Assembly (NCBI RefSeq): GCF_003390925.1
Contig: NZ_QUBS01000023.1
Span: 1 to 64,000 of the forward strand
Direction of reading: 5' to 3'
DNA length: 64,000 nucleotides
DNA from: Trinickia diaoshuihuensis
GTDB taxonomy: Bacteria > Pseudomonadota > Gammaproteobacteria > Burkholderiales > Burkholderiaceae
The stretch's first letter is position 1. Each line of letters opens with the position of its first letter. A program made the translations under genes and the position numbers. Shown here piece by piece: positions 53,457-61,680 of this stretch. The notes beneath the pieces were generated by a model, which was not told where the DNA came from, did no database searches, and was given only the letters and a program-made list of their open reading frames with translations.

Positions 53457-55424
53457 TCACAGCTTGTAGTCTTTCATCATCCCAGCGACCAAGGTTTCCC
53501 CGCGGGCCAGGATGTGGTCCGTGCCCCATGTCTCCGCCGTCGCCAGAGACAGCGTTTCGCGGTTCAGTTTATACGGCAACTCGTTCAGCACCATCCCGTT
53601 CTTATAGCCGATGCGGGCTCGCTCGCCGGCCACCGTTATGGTCGTCATCTTTTGTTTGTCCGCGAACGGCGAATCGGAGAGGTTTGAGTTGTAGGCGGAC
53701 AGTGTGAGATTGCCAAGCAGGTGAGCATGCTCGTCCTGTATCGTCGCCGCCTCGTCGGCGTTACCGTCAGCGAGCAATTGGACCCATGCGCGTTTGAGCG
53801 GTGTTCCTTGGGGGAGCACGTGCTCGATGGTCCAAACGTATCGTCCCTTTTCGTCGCGACGCCAGAGATCCACATATTGCTCGCGCGTCATCCGGGTTTC
53901 GGCGTAGCGGCACAGGAGATACCGCGCCATGCCGGGGTTGAACCAATACAAATGATCTTCAAGCGCGGCTTTTAGATCGTCGTCTGACGCCGGAGCGTCG
54001 CCACGGGCACCGTTCATCATCGCGCCGCGCACGAATTCATACGTGATCGGCTCTGGCACGCTCGCGGTTTCCGCTTCGCACTTCCCAATCAGATCAATGA
54101 ATATCGCGTCCAGCCGGTTCGTCGCTGGCTGGTTCGTGAGGTTGCGGCGAACGAAGAAACGGGCGAGGAAGTCGATTATTTTGTCGACCTCTCCAACTGC
54201 GCATTTCTCTTTGGCCTCGCGATCGAGAAGGTAGAGCAAGAACTGATAGCTCGGGCGAGCGCCGGCACGCACCAGGTTGAGCAGTTTTTCGCGTCGAGCA
54301 TCGGCGATATCCGCATTCTCCGGTTGTGTGATCGCACCATAGAAGGTCGCGCGATAGGCAAGGTCATCAAGAAGGCGCTGCGCGTCGATCTTGATGAGCT
54401 GCTCGAATATCTCAATGAGCTTGGATTTCGTTGCTCTGTTCGCCCCGGAGACCCGGCGGCCTGGTTCGAACTGGAACGCGTTGTAGAAGTGGCGCAGATA
54501 GGTTTCGTGCAAACTCGTATCGGGGCCGAGCTGCTCGGTCATGGCAGACCAAATTTCGAAGGCTTCGTCGATGGCTCCTTGGTTCTGCCGCTCCAACGTC
54601 GCCAACATGGCGTTCTTGATGATGTCCAGAGCTGAAAGCGGCACGCCACGATTGTTGATGGCCTCGAAGAGGCGGAAAGCGTCCGAGTGACTCGCGACAT
54701 TGATGTGGATGAAGATGAGCGCGTTCACGCGACGCGTTAGCTGGCGCAGCGACGGCGCGTCGTCAGGAATGGCATCGGCGAAGAATCGAAGGCACTTGGC
54801 CAGTCGACGATTCCCCCAATTCCGGGGCTGCCGAAGGTCGAGCGCGGGCACGACGCCATAGTGGGCGAGAGCGTAAAGATAGTCCTCTCTATTCGCGTCT
54901 TGCGTAGAGGGAAGCAGTCGACAATAGTAATCCGTGCGGCCCCTGCGGCCGATGAAAAAATCGCTGGCCGCCGTCTGCGCCAGCGGCAGCAGAAGATCCT
55001 CTTTCTGATGGCGGCGCTCGCGAACGAGCTTTCTGCGGAGATCTGCGGCGGTGTCTCCCAGGTCCTTGAGATCCTCCTCGTCGAGATCGGATTCGTCTCC
55101 CTTCCCCGACTCCGCCGCAACAATGCCGTCGAGTTTCGCCCACAACACGGTCAGCAAGCACGACAACGTCGTGAGTCGTTGCTGGCCATCGACAAGCTCG
55201 AACAACCGCGGCTCGCCTGGGGCGCCTGAGCTTACGTCGATGCAGATCACGGAGCCCATGTAGTGGCCGTCCGATTCGTTCGCATCGTCGTTGACGTCGT
55301 CGATGAGCTGCTGCCAGTCGGCGGTGGCCCAGGAATACGGGCGTTGGTATTTCGGAATTCGATAGCTTTCCTGCGTGCCCTCGATGGTCAGAAGCCTGCT
55401 TAGTGGTTGTTTTGACGGTTCCAT
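53457..55424 (-). CDS. DUF262-DUF1524 (GmrSD-like) type IV restriction enzyme candidate
   Basis: A 654-residue protein. The N-terminal DUF262 domain carries RIPKYQRPYSW (residues about 22-32) and DGQQRLTTL (79-87), the ParB-like NTP-binding motif. The C-terminal DUF1524 domain has the His-Me-finger nuclease motif IEHVLPQ (about 532-538) and GNLTLSAYNSNLSDSPF (about 570-586). Single-chain DUF262-DUF1524 proteins such as BrxU and Eco94GmrSD cut phage DNA with modified cytosines in an NTP-dependent way. The ATG at 55424 (MEPSKQPLS) is chosen because the domain begins just after it. It is divergent from the hook ATPase gene. Confidence 0.85.
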   Translation of the reverse strand: MEPSKQPLSRLLTIEGTQESYRIPKYQRPYSWATADWQQLIDDVNDDANESDGHYMGSVICIDVSSGAPGEPRLFELVDGQQRLTTLSCLLTVLWAKLDGIVAAESGKGDESDLDEEDLKDLGDTAADLRRKLVRERRHQKEDLLLPLAQTAASDFFIGRRGRTDYYCRLLPSTQDANREDYLYALAHYGVVPALDLRQPRNWGNRRLAKCLRFFADAIPDDAPSLRQLTRRVNALIFIHINVASHSDAFRLFEAINNRGVPLSALDIIKNAMLATLERQNQGAIDEAFEIWSAMTEQLGPDTSLHETYLRHFYNAFQFEPGRRVSGANRATKSKLIEIFEQLIKIDAQRLLDDLAYRATFYGAITQPENADIADARREKLLNLVRAGARPSYQFLLYLLDREAKEKCAVGEVDKIIDFLARFFVRRNLTNQPATNRLDAIFIDLIGKCEAETASVPEPITYEFVRGAMMNGARGDAPASDDDLKAALEDHLYWFNPGMARYLLCRYAETRMTREQYVDLWRRDEKGRYVWTIEHVLPQGTPLKRAWVQLLADGNADEAATIQDEHAHLLGNLTLSAYNSNLSDSPFADKQKMTTITVAGERARIGYKNGMVLNELPYKLNRETLSLATAETWGTDHILARGETLVAGMMKDYKL

Positions 55425-55745
55425 TTCTTCGTTATGCCCGGTCTCGCGTTGTTGATTGATTGCCACCCCGTTGCGCGCGTCGTAGGCGTCCTTGCCAAGC
55501 GCGCCAAATCGGCGCTCGCCACCACTGAAATTTAAACGACTGCGGGGCCTTTGGGGGAATAACGGCGCGCAAATTGCCATCTTGAATGGTCGCGACGCGA
55601 CCTCCTTTCAATTGTCCTTCTGCGGAAGCAGGCGATGAAACGACGCGCCGGCATGTCCGTTATACGGGTAAATACGGTGGCGCATCGAGGCCGCCGCGTG
55701 AGTTAGCCGGACTATACTCGTCCGAAAAAAACGACGGGGGCCGAC
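55425..55745. promoter_or_regulatory. Divergent promoter region, GmrSD-like gene / hook ATPase
   Basis: These 321 bases hold no supported gene and must contain the promoters for both flanking genes. A TATACT -10 candidate lies at 55713-55718 on the plus strand, 27 bases before the ATPase ATG. I could not pick a clear -35 or an operator. Confidence 0.4.
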
Positions 55746-58403
55746 ATGCTGATTGGAAAAATCGCGGAATGGGTATTTACCCAGTCGCCGTGGATGCGTG
55801 ACGCTGCACGGCGGCTTTTCCTTAATGGTCGCATTAGCGATCAAGACTTCGATGATTTGCTCGCGCTGATCAAGTCGCAAGAGGGGATCGCCGATCCAGA
55901 CGGTCGCGTGCCGCAACCGCTCACGCTGGACATGATTCCGACGCCTGGCACCCCTGAAAGCGCCGTCACTTTGCTTTCGCTGCGAAACTTAAGGGGCGTC
56001 AACGCCATCGCGCCCGATCAACGGATCGATTTCGCGCCCAACGGAATGACGGTCATTTACGGTGGAAACGGCGCGGGAAAATCCGGTTATTCGCGAGTGT
56101 TGCGCAAGGCGTGCCGTGCGAGGACCACTGGCGGCCCGATATTGGGCAACGTTTTTGTCGCCGGAGCGAGAATCGCCCCGAGCGCGGAAATCGATATTCG
56201 GCGGCCCGGCTCCGACGTAGCCGAAGCGATTTTATGGCGCCAAAATGAGCCGGCTCCACCCGAATTGGCCGCGGTCGCGGTGTTCGACTCTCATTGCGCG
56301 AAGGCTTTCACCGACGCGGAGGGGGACGTTGCATACACGCCTCGCGGACTGGATGTCCTAGCCGGACTCGCCGCGCTGTGCGGGCGCTTGAGATCTCGGC
56401 TCGAGTTCGAAGCCAACGCCATAAAGGCGTCCTCGATGTCGTTCGCCGACCTGCTCGGAGAACATGCTGCGGGGCGATTGCTTGCGCAATTCGAAAAGAA
56501 GTTCGCGACGGCGGCGTATCGTGACGAATTGAAGAACCTAGCTTCGCTGTCGGAGGCTGAATTGGCCGAGATCGAGCAACTGGCTGGGCACCTCGCAGAA
56601 GCGAATCCGGCCGCGCGCGCGGTCGAGATCCGGAGATTGAAGACGCGCGTCGAAGCTTTCGCGCTCCAGTGGGAAGAATGCGAAGCGGCGCTCTCTGATG
56701 AGAAATCGAGTGCTGCCCTAAAGCTCGGCTTAACGTCTCTGGATGCAGACGCAGCGGCGAAGCTGGCGGCGGAAGCTTTCGCCGCCCAAGGTGAAATGTT
56801 GTCCGGCACCGGCTCGGAGCCATGGCGGCAACTGCTGTCGGCCGCGCGTGATTTTTCTATGCAATTGGCGTATCCGGATCACCCGTTTCCGCATGTCGAC
56901 GGCGCACAGTGCGTCTTGTGCCAGCAACGCCTAGATGGCGCAGCGGCTGAGAGGCTCCGTCAATTTGAACGCTTCGTGGAGCAGGAAGCGCAGAAGCAGG
57001 CAAACAAAGCGCGGCAAACGGCTGCCGCTGCGTTCAAGGCCATGGGGCGCGTTGACCCGTCGTTGCTTGTGACGGATAAGCCGCTTCTCGATGAGATCGA
57101 GGCGAACGGGACCGGCTTGCGGGATCGCTTGATTGGTGCGAGCGGCGGGCTCGTCGAGCGCAAACGAAGTTTGTTGGCGGCCGAGGTGGCGCGGGAGTTC
57201 AAGATCGAGCTCGCGCCGATCGATGCGGCGTCTGCAGACCTGCGCGCTCTCGCGACCCAGCTTAACCAGAGCGCAGAAGCGTTCGAAAAATTGGCCGAGG
57301 CGGACGCCAGGAAAAAGACCGAGCAGCGCGTTGCCGATCTTCGATCGCGACGAGCGCTCGGCGAACGCATCGACCAGGTCTTGCAGGTGGCGGAAGAATT
57401 GACGCTCAAAAAGGCACTGCTGTCAGCGCATCGAGCGGCGGACTCAGGCCCGGTGTCCAGAAGGATGCAGGTGCTGCACGCGGAGGCTTTGTCGGCCGAG
57501 ACGGAGGCCGCGTTTGCTCGTGAGTGCGCTTTGCTCGGCGTTGCCCACGTCCCGATCCGCAGCACAACTCGGATGGAGCGCGGCAAGGCGAAGCAACAGG
57601 TGAAGCTCAACACGGCGGGCTCGGAGCGGGTGGGAGACGTGTTGAGCGAGGGCGAGTTGCGAGCGTTGGCGTTGGCGACGTTCATGGCGGAGGTGTCGAT
57701 GGTGCCGGGGCATGGCGCGGTCATTTTTGACGATCCGATGTCGTCATTGGATCACTCGCGCCGAGAGCGGGTCGCCAAACGCCTCGTGTCAGAGGCTGGA
57801 ACGCGCCAGGTCATCGTCTTCACGCACGACCTCGCATTCGCGAATCATCTGGCCGACGAGGCGGCCCGCCAATCGGTCGACGCCACTGCGATGAGCGTGC
57901 GTCGCCAAACGGATAGAGCGGGGGTGATATTTCCCGAGTTGCCGTTTGCGGGGCTGAAGGTTGTCGAGCGCCTTGAACGGATTAAGGCGATGGCCACGGA
58001 GGCTGACCGTGCCGCGAGCGCGGGTGAAATCGAGAAGAGCGAAACGATAGTCCGAACGGCTTATGGACGGCTGAGAGAGACGTGGGAGCGCGGAGTTGAA
58101 GAAAGCGTGCTCAACGAAACAGTCGTCCGGTTTCGCCCCGGGGTGTCAACCCAACGCTTGCGCGCTGTCGTCGTCGAAGACGCACACTACGAGACCATTC
58201 ACGAAGCCATGGCGCGATGCTCGCACTTCTCCGCGCATGATACTTCCTCGGACGCGAACACTGCGACGCCGACGAGCGATGAGCTTCGGGCCGACATCGA
58301 GGTTGCGAGGAGCTTCTTCGCAGCGAGACGCAAGCTTAACGACGAAACCGACAGGCGCCGCCGAGAGACTATGGAGAGGTCGCCGGCATTCAAGCAACAG
58401 TGA
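55746..58403 (+). CDS. ABC/SMC-type ATPase with CxxC hook (RloC/PrrC-like), putative defence
   Basis: An 885-residue ATPase. An N-terminal helical region (1-65, with SPWMRDAARRLFLNG) precedes the Walker A GGNGAGKS (106-113). A long coiled coil (about 215-620) is interrupted by CVLC (389-392), a Rad50-like zinc-hook motif. Then come the ABC signature LSEGELRAL (633-641), Walker B VIFDDPMSSLD (about 659-669) and H-loop FTHDL (about 692). The C-terminus of about 180 residues matches no domain I know for certain. It contains R777/E781 and His residues (H827, H831), which might form an RNase-type centre like PrrC. A GGGGG site precedes the ATG. Confidence 0.75.
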   Translation: MLIGKIAEWVFTQSPWMRDAARRLFLNGRISDQDFDDLLALIKSQEGIADPDGRVPQPLTLDMIPTPGTPESAVTLLSLRNLRGVNAIAPDQRIDFAPNGMTVIYGGNGAGKSGYSRVLRKACRARTTGGPILGNVFVAGARIAPSAEIDIRRPGSDVAEAILWRQNEPAPPELAAVAVFDSHCAKAFTDAEGDVAYTPRGLDVLAGLAALCGRLRSRLEFEANAIKASSMSFADLLGEHAAGRLLAQFEKKFATAAYRDELKNLASLSEAELAEIEQLAGHLAEANPAARAVEIRRLKTRVEAFALQWEECEAALSDEKSSAALKLGLTSLDADAAAKLAAEAFAAQGEMLSGTGSEPWRQLLSAARDFSMQLAYPDHPFPHVDGAQCVLCQQRLDGAAAERLRQFERFVEQEAQKQANKARQTAAAAFKAMGRVDPSLLVTDKPLLDEIEANGTGLRDRLIGASGGLVERKRSLLAAEVAREFKIELAPIDAASADLRALATQLNQSAEAFEKLAEADARKKTEQRVADLRSRRALGERIDQVLQVAEELTLKKALLSAHRAADSGPVSRRMQVLHAEALSAETEAAFARECALLGVAHVPIRSTTRMERGKAKQQVKLNTAGSERVGDVLSEGELRALALATFMAEVSMVPGHGAVIFDDPMSSLDHSRRERVAKRLVSEAGTRQVIVFTHDLAFANHLADEAARQSVDATAMSVRRQTDRAGVIFPELPFAGLKVVERLERIKAMATEADRAASAGEIEKSETIVRTAYGRLRETWERGVEESVLNETVVRFRPGVSTQRLRAVVVEDAHYETIHEAMARCSHFSAHDTSSDANTATPTSDELRADIEVARSFFAARRKLNDETDRRRRETMERSPAFKQQ

Positions 58404-58461
58404 CTGCGATGCATCTAGGCGTGGATCGCGCCGCGACCCGACAAGTTGTCGCTGTTCCCGG

Positions 58462-59397
58462 TCATTGCGATAGGGCTGGGACATCCTCGAGCCCTGCGAG
58501 ATAACGGCGAAACATGGAAATGTCTTCTCTTTTCGTTAAGAGGGCGGAGAGAGGAGCGAGATTGTCGACTGCCAGCAACGCCAGCCCCGCCTGAACAGAA
58601 GCCGTCGCTTTGTCCAATTGCAGATCGACGGTGCCGATCCATTTTGCCCATTGATTCAGCTTCGCATGCGAAAGCGTATCGATGTCGAGATCGGAAAACG
58701 CCTTGAGGTTCGTGTCCAGATCGATAACTAGAATTTCGCGGAGATCGTTTTCAGTCAGCAGGGCGTCCAGACGTGCGACACGGCCAGCGCTTTCCTGAAT
58801 ATAGTGCGGGCGAGGCAAGCGGCGGCCGGCCAGAGCATCCGCGCGCTCGGCTTCCTCCTTCGTCGCTTCGCGCTGCATCAGCACATCGTTGGAGCCAGTC
58901 TTGAGCAACTCGCGGACACGCCAAACTACCGCGTCGGGGCAGCCTTGATTCATGGTCACGAGAGGGCGCGACATTTTGTGAACCCAATCGGCCCCGCGAG
59001 CGCCGTTTTCGCCTTTGCGAATTCGTGCGATCGAGCGCGCGATCTCGTCCGTTTTGAACGAAAAGCGCCAGAGCCTTTCGCGGTTTTCCTTCGCCGCGAT
59101 GTCCTTGTCGAACTGCCTGGACATGGTTTCAAAATCGACACCGAAATAGACGCGACCGCAATCCTTGCCGATATTTGTCAGCCGCCCGTCCTTCGTTGCC
59201 ACGAGATAACCGCGGCCGTGCAACGTGCGGCAGCTCGACAGTCCGCATGGAATCTTGTCGGCAAAAACGTAGCTTCCAATGATCGCATCAAGCTCATGAT
59301 CGACTGGGTTAAGTCGTCCGTCGAAGCCGGGCCGCGATTCAACGTCCCCCCAGTTTTCGACCCGAATGAGTTCCTTCTCGCCATTGATGGTAATCAC
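58462..59397 (-). CDS. Unrecognised protein with Cys/His motif, partner of ImmA/IrrE gene
   Basis: A 311-residue protein. Near the N-terminus it has ENWGDVESRPGF and then CGLSSCRTLHGRGYLV followed by TNIGKDCGRVYF. C51, C56, H60 and C80 could bind zinc. The remainder is mostly helical, with no membrane segments. It lies 48 bases downstream of the ImmA/IrrE gene and is almost certainly cotranscribed. The gene ends 58 bases from the convergent ATPase. I do not know its function. A DNA- or protein-binding partner of the peptidase is a guess. Confidence 0.6.
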   Translation of the reverse strand: MITINGEKELIRVENWGDVESRPGFDGRLNPVDHELDAIIGSYVFADKIPCGLSSCRTLHGRGYLVATKDGRLTNIGKDCGRVYFGVDFETMSRQFDKDIAAKENRERLWRFSFKTDEIARSIARIRKGENGARGADWVHKMSRPLVTMNQGCPDAVVWRVRELLKTGSNDVLMQREATKEEAERADALAGRRLPRPHYIQESAGRVARLDALLTENDLREILVIDLDTNLKAFSDLDIDTLSHAKLNQWAKWIGTVDLQLDKATASVQAGLALLAVDNLAPLSALLTKREDISMFRRYLAGLEDVPALSQ

Positions 59398-59445
59398 GAT
59401 GCCTCGCTGCCGGTTTTGGCAATGGATGTGGCGGCGTGTTTCCGG

Positions 59446-60144
59446 TTAGTAGGCCACCAAACCCAGCTCGTTCAACCGGATTCCCATCGCCGTCGGCGAC
59501 AGCCCAAAGAAGCGAGCAAGGGAATCGAAGTGTCTGCCATTGAACGCCGTCGCTCGTGCCACAGCGATGGGGAACGCTAGCGAACCGGGCTTGGATGCCA
59601 TCAAATCCGTCGCCCCTTTGTATCCGGCAACGTGGAAGGCGACGTTTTCGTTGAGGGCAAGAGGAATATTCCCGAACCGCTCTTGGAAGTAATGCTGCAC
59701 CGTAGGGCCGGGCGCCAACCACACGGCGGCAAAGTAGTCCGCTTCCTCCTCCACCGGATCGCGCGGCCCTCTGTGTTCTCCCGTAACCGGGCGATCGCGA
59801 TGCTGTCTCATGGTTGGAAGCGATTCGTGAAGAACGAGGTGTCCAAGTTCGTGAGCGGCCGTGAAGCGCTGAGTTTCGAATTGCATGGCGCTTGAGATCA
59901 TCACGATCTTTTGTTCGGTGTCGATCATCCCGGCCGTTTGAAACTGGCGCCCAGAAAGAGCGCCGGGCATGGATTCTCGGATCTCATACGCATAGCCGTA
60001 TTTTTCGATCGCGACATCGGGCGAGAACAACTGCGGATACGGCGGCAGCCCACAACGGTACCGAAGCTTCGCGCTTTGAATGATTTCTCGATGCATGCCG
60101 CGGACGATCTTTTCGATCTCGGCGCGCCTTTGGGGAGTAGTCAT
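59446..60144 (-). CDS. ImmA/IrrE family metallo-endopeptidase
   Basis: A 232-residue zinc peptidase with AAHELGHLVLH (HExxH, about residues 95-105) and a downstream acidic stretch EEEADYFAAVWLAP holding the third ligand, a pattern typical of DUF955. ImmA and IrrE cleave Xre-type repressors or DdrO in response to damage or signals. No Xre repressor gene lies beside it, which is unusual. A strong promoter and palindromic operator precede it, and the unrecognised 311-residue protein gene follows. Confidence 0.85.
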   Translation of the reverse strand: MTTPQRRAEIEKIVRGMHREIIQSAKLRYRCGLPPYPQLFSPDVAIEKYGYAYEIRESMPGALSGRQFQTAGMIDTEQKIVMISSAMQFETQRFTAAHELGHLVLHESLPTMRQHRDRPVTGEHRGPRDPVEEEADYFAAVWLAPGPTVQHYFQERFGNIPLALNENVAFHVAGYKGATDLMASKPGSLAFPIAVARATAFNGRHFDSLARFFGLSPTAMGIRLNELGLVAY

Positions 60145-60181
60145 GGGAACCCCGACCTTGAAAGTCGATATGCGTTAGGAG

Positions 60182-60237
60182 ATTAGCATCATCCCAATAC
60201 TTGGTGTCAACTTTTTATTTGTGCACAACATGTTGTG
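60182..60237 (-). promoter_or_regulatory. Promoter and palindromic operator of the immA-like operon
   Basis: On the minus strand, TTGACA (60210-60205) and GCTAAT (60187-60182) are 17 bases apart, a near-consensus sigma-70 promoter. Just upstream is a perfect 14-bp palindrome CACAACATGTTGTG (60224-60237), suited to a dimeric repressor or activator. The regulator is not obvious in this window. Confidence 0.7.
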
Positions 60238-60281
60238 GTGTCCGCCATCGGGGTCGCAATAAAATATCTGAGATCGCGATC

Positions 60282-60458
60282 ATGCTTCCTGCAAATCCAT
60301 ACACACGCTCAGCGTCCGGCAACGGCCCGCCGAAGCAAATGCGCGGCGCCTGGCTGGGGGCCGCCGCGCCCGCCCAGCGCTGCGCTTGGGGCGTTCACGC
60401 CGGCCGCTTCTTGCCTGGCGCCGCGAATCGCCGGTACCCCATTCAGAAGCCGCCGTGA
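60282..60458 (+). CDS. Small phage-type ORF (Ash/Icd-leader-like)
   Basis: A 58-residue product with TRSASGNGPPKQMRGAW and PAQRCAWGVHAGRF. I recall similar short ORFs from prophages and P4-like elements, where they lie in leader regions of ash or icd-type genes. The evidence is pattern memory only. An alternative frame (60235-60678) is also open across this stretch. The stop codon lies 12 bases before a perfect 19-bp inverted repeat. No icd gene follows. Confidence 0.3.
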   Translation: MLPANPYTRSASGNGPPKQMRGAWLGAAAPAQRCAWGVHAGRFLPGAANRRYPIQKPP

Positions 60459-60470
60459 GCGGCTTTGTTC

Positions 60471-60520
60471 ATGCCCACGTCAGGTCTCTCAGCGATTGCG
60501 AAGAGACCTGACGTGGGCAT
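60471..60520. repeat. Perfect 19-bp inverted repeat with 12-nt loop
   Basis: The left arm (60471-60489, beginning ATGCCCACGTCAGG) and right arm (60502-60520, ending CCTGACGTGGGCAT) are perfectly complementary. There is no T-run after it, so it is not a plain terminator. A smaller stem, AGCCGC/GCGGCT, precedes it (60449-60464), and AAAGCCGGC/GCCGGTTTTT follows (60525-60546). It may form a stable RNA. Confidence 0.75.
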
Positions 60521-61197
60521 CAGCGAGCAAAGCCGGCAAGAGCCGGTTTTTGCGTTTCTTCCCCGCGGCGCCGACCCGGCGGGGGCGCGAGCTTGCCCAT
60601 AGTCAAGGACGCTTCGCGCTCGGGCTCCCTCGACAGCGACGAGCTCGCCGCGAAAATCCATCGAAACAAACGTTCTAGACCCGAGTGTCGACGTTGGTTT
60701 CGGTTTTTATTCGTGGCTATCGAAAAAACGTGTTCGGGTGCGGGCTTCGGCTTTCGAGTTTCGATTCATCGCCGTCTCGCTCCTTTTGTGCTGAGAATGA
60801 CGACGGTGGGCCGAGGGCAACGGTATTCGGTCGAATATACGGCGCGGCCAGCGTCCGGCGAGATCGTCCGAATGGCTCATCCTTCCACAGCGGGAAGGGG
60901 ACGGAATGCAGCACTGGCGGTTGCGCGGGTGTTCGAAACGAAGCCGGAAAAACAAGGCCTACATTCTAGGGGAGATGCGGACGATTATTCCGGTTCCACC
61001 ATATGGGGTGACATCATCGAGGGTTGGCACGGGTAGCCCACTAGTCGTTTCCGCTCGAAGGACCAGAAGTCATCTAAGTCACTTCGAGTCGTAGCGACAT
61101 GAGCTGCTAAGGTTGATGATTGGCCCTCGCGCATGGATCGGTGATAATCAGCACCTGTCTCGACGCGACCCAGTATTCAAAAAGAAGAAGGAACGAG
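60521..61197. other. Island right arm with integrase-like remnant, no intact gene
   Basis: Long open frames here (for example 60593-61036) have no recognised domain. The stretch 60929-60968 matches 49938-49976 at about 33 of 40 positions with one gap, so it looks like a decayed second copy of the integrase-arm-like fragment. A hairpin with a T-run ends near 60546. The rest appears to be degraded sequence plus the promoter region of the effector gene. Confidence 0.45.
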
Positions 61198-61680
61198 ATG
61201 CCGATCCAATGCACATTCAGCTTGAACGGAAAAGAAACATCGCTGTTGTCCTGCCCCGGCGTTGGCGCTATTGCAGCGTTCTCCGGAAGGGGCGTTGGCC
61301 GCGACAATCCGGCAGCGGTGGCCAAGGAAGATGTTGGTCCCATTCCGAAGGGGACTTATTACATCATCGATCGCCAGTCCGGCGGACGGCTCGGCGCGCT
61401 CCGTGATTTTTGGAACGCCTACGGTGTGGGAACGACAGACCATAAAAAGTGGTTCATGCTCTGGAATTCGCAGACTGGTGACTCGACGATGGTCGACGGG
61501 ATCAAGCGTGGTTCGTTCCGGCTCCATCCAATGGGCCCAATGGGGCTGAGCGAAGGATGCATCACCGTGGTCAACGGCGATCAATTCAACCGGCTTGCGG
61601 ACTACTTGCGCTCGCGCGCCCCCGACCTGCCGGTCCCGGGCTCCGGATTCAAGGCCTATGGCACGGTGCAAGTGCAATGA
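61198..61680 (+). CDS. Tlde1-like L,D-transpeptidase effector (DUF2778)
   Basis: A 160-residue protein with the DUF2778/YkuD-like pattern: VGPIPKGTYYIIDR (about 46-59), RLHPMGPMGLSEGC (108-121) with likely catalytic H110 and C121 in an S-x-G-C motif, and a short closing strand AYGTVQV. Tlde1 of Salmonella is a type VI secretion effector that attacks periplasmic peptidoglycan tetrapeptides. There is no signal peptide, as expected for a T6SS cargo. No T6SS, VgrG, Hcp or PAAR gene is in the window. The ATG at 61198 follows an AGAAGAAGGA site. An upstream start at 61120 would add 26 residues. Confidence 0.75.
   Translation: MPIQCTFSLNGKETSLLSCPGVGAIAAFSGRGVGRDNPAAVAKEDVGPIPKGTYYIIDRQSGGRLGALRDFWNAYGVGTTDHKKWFMLWNSQTGDSTMVDGIKRGSFRLHPMGPMGLSEGCITVVNGDQFNRLADYLRSRAPDLPVPGSGFKAYGTVQVQ

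Noticed and set aside
49627-60737. 14-base direct repeat AAAAACGTGTTCGG at 49627-49640 and 60724-60737 as possible att sites
   Set aside because: A 14-base match between two places in 11 kb can arise by chance, the flanks do not match, and no tRNA or intact integrase is present.
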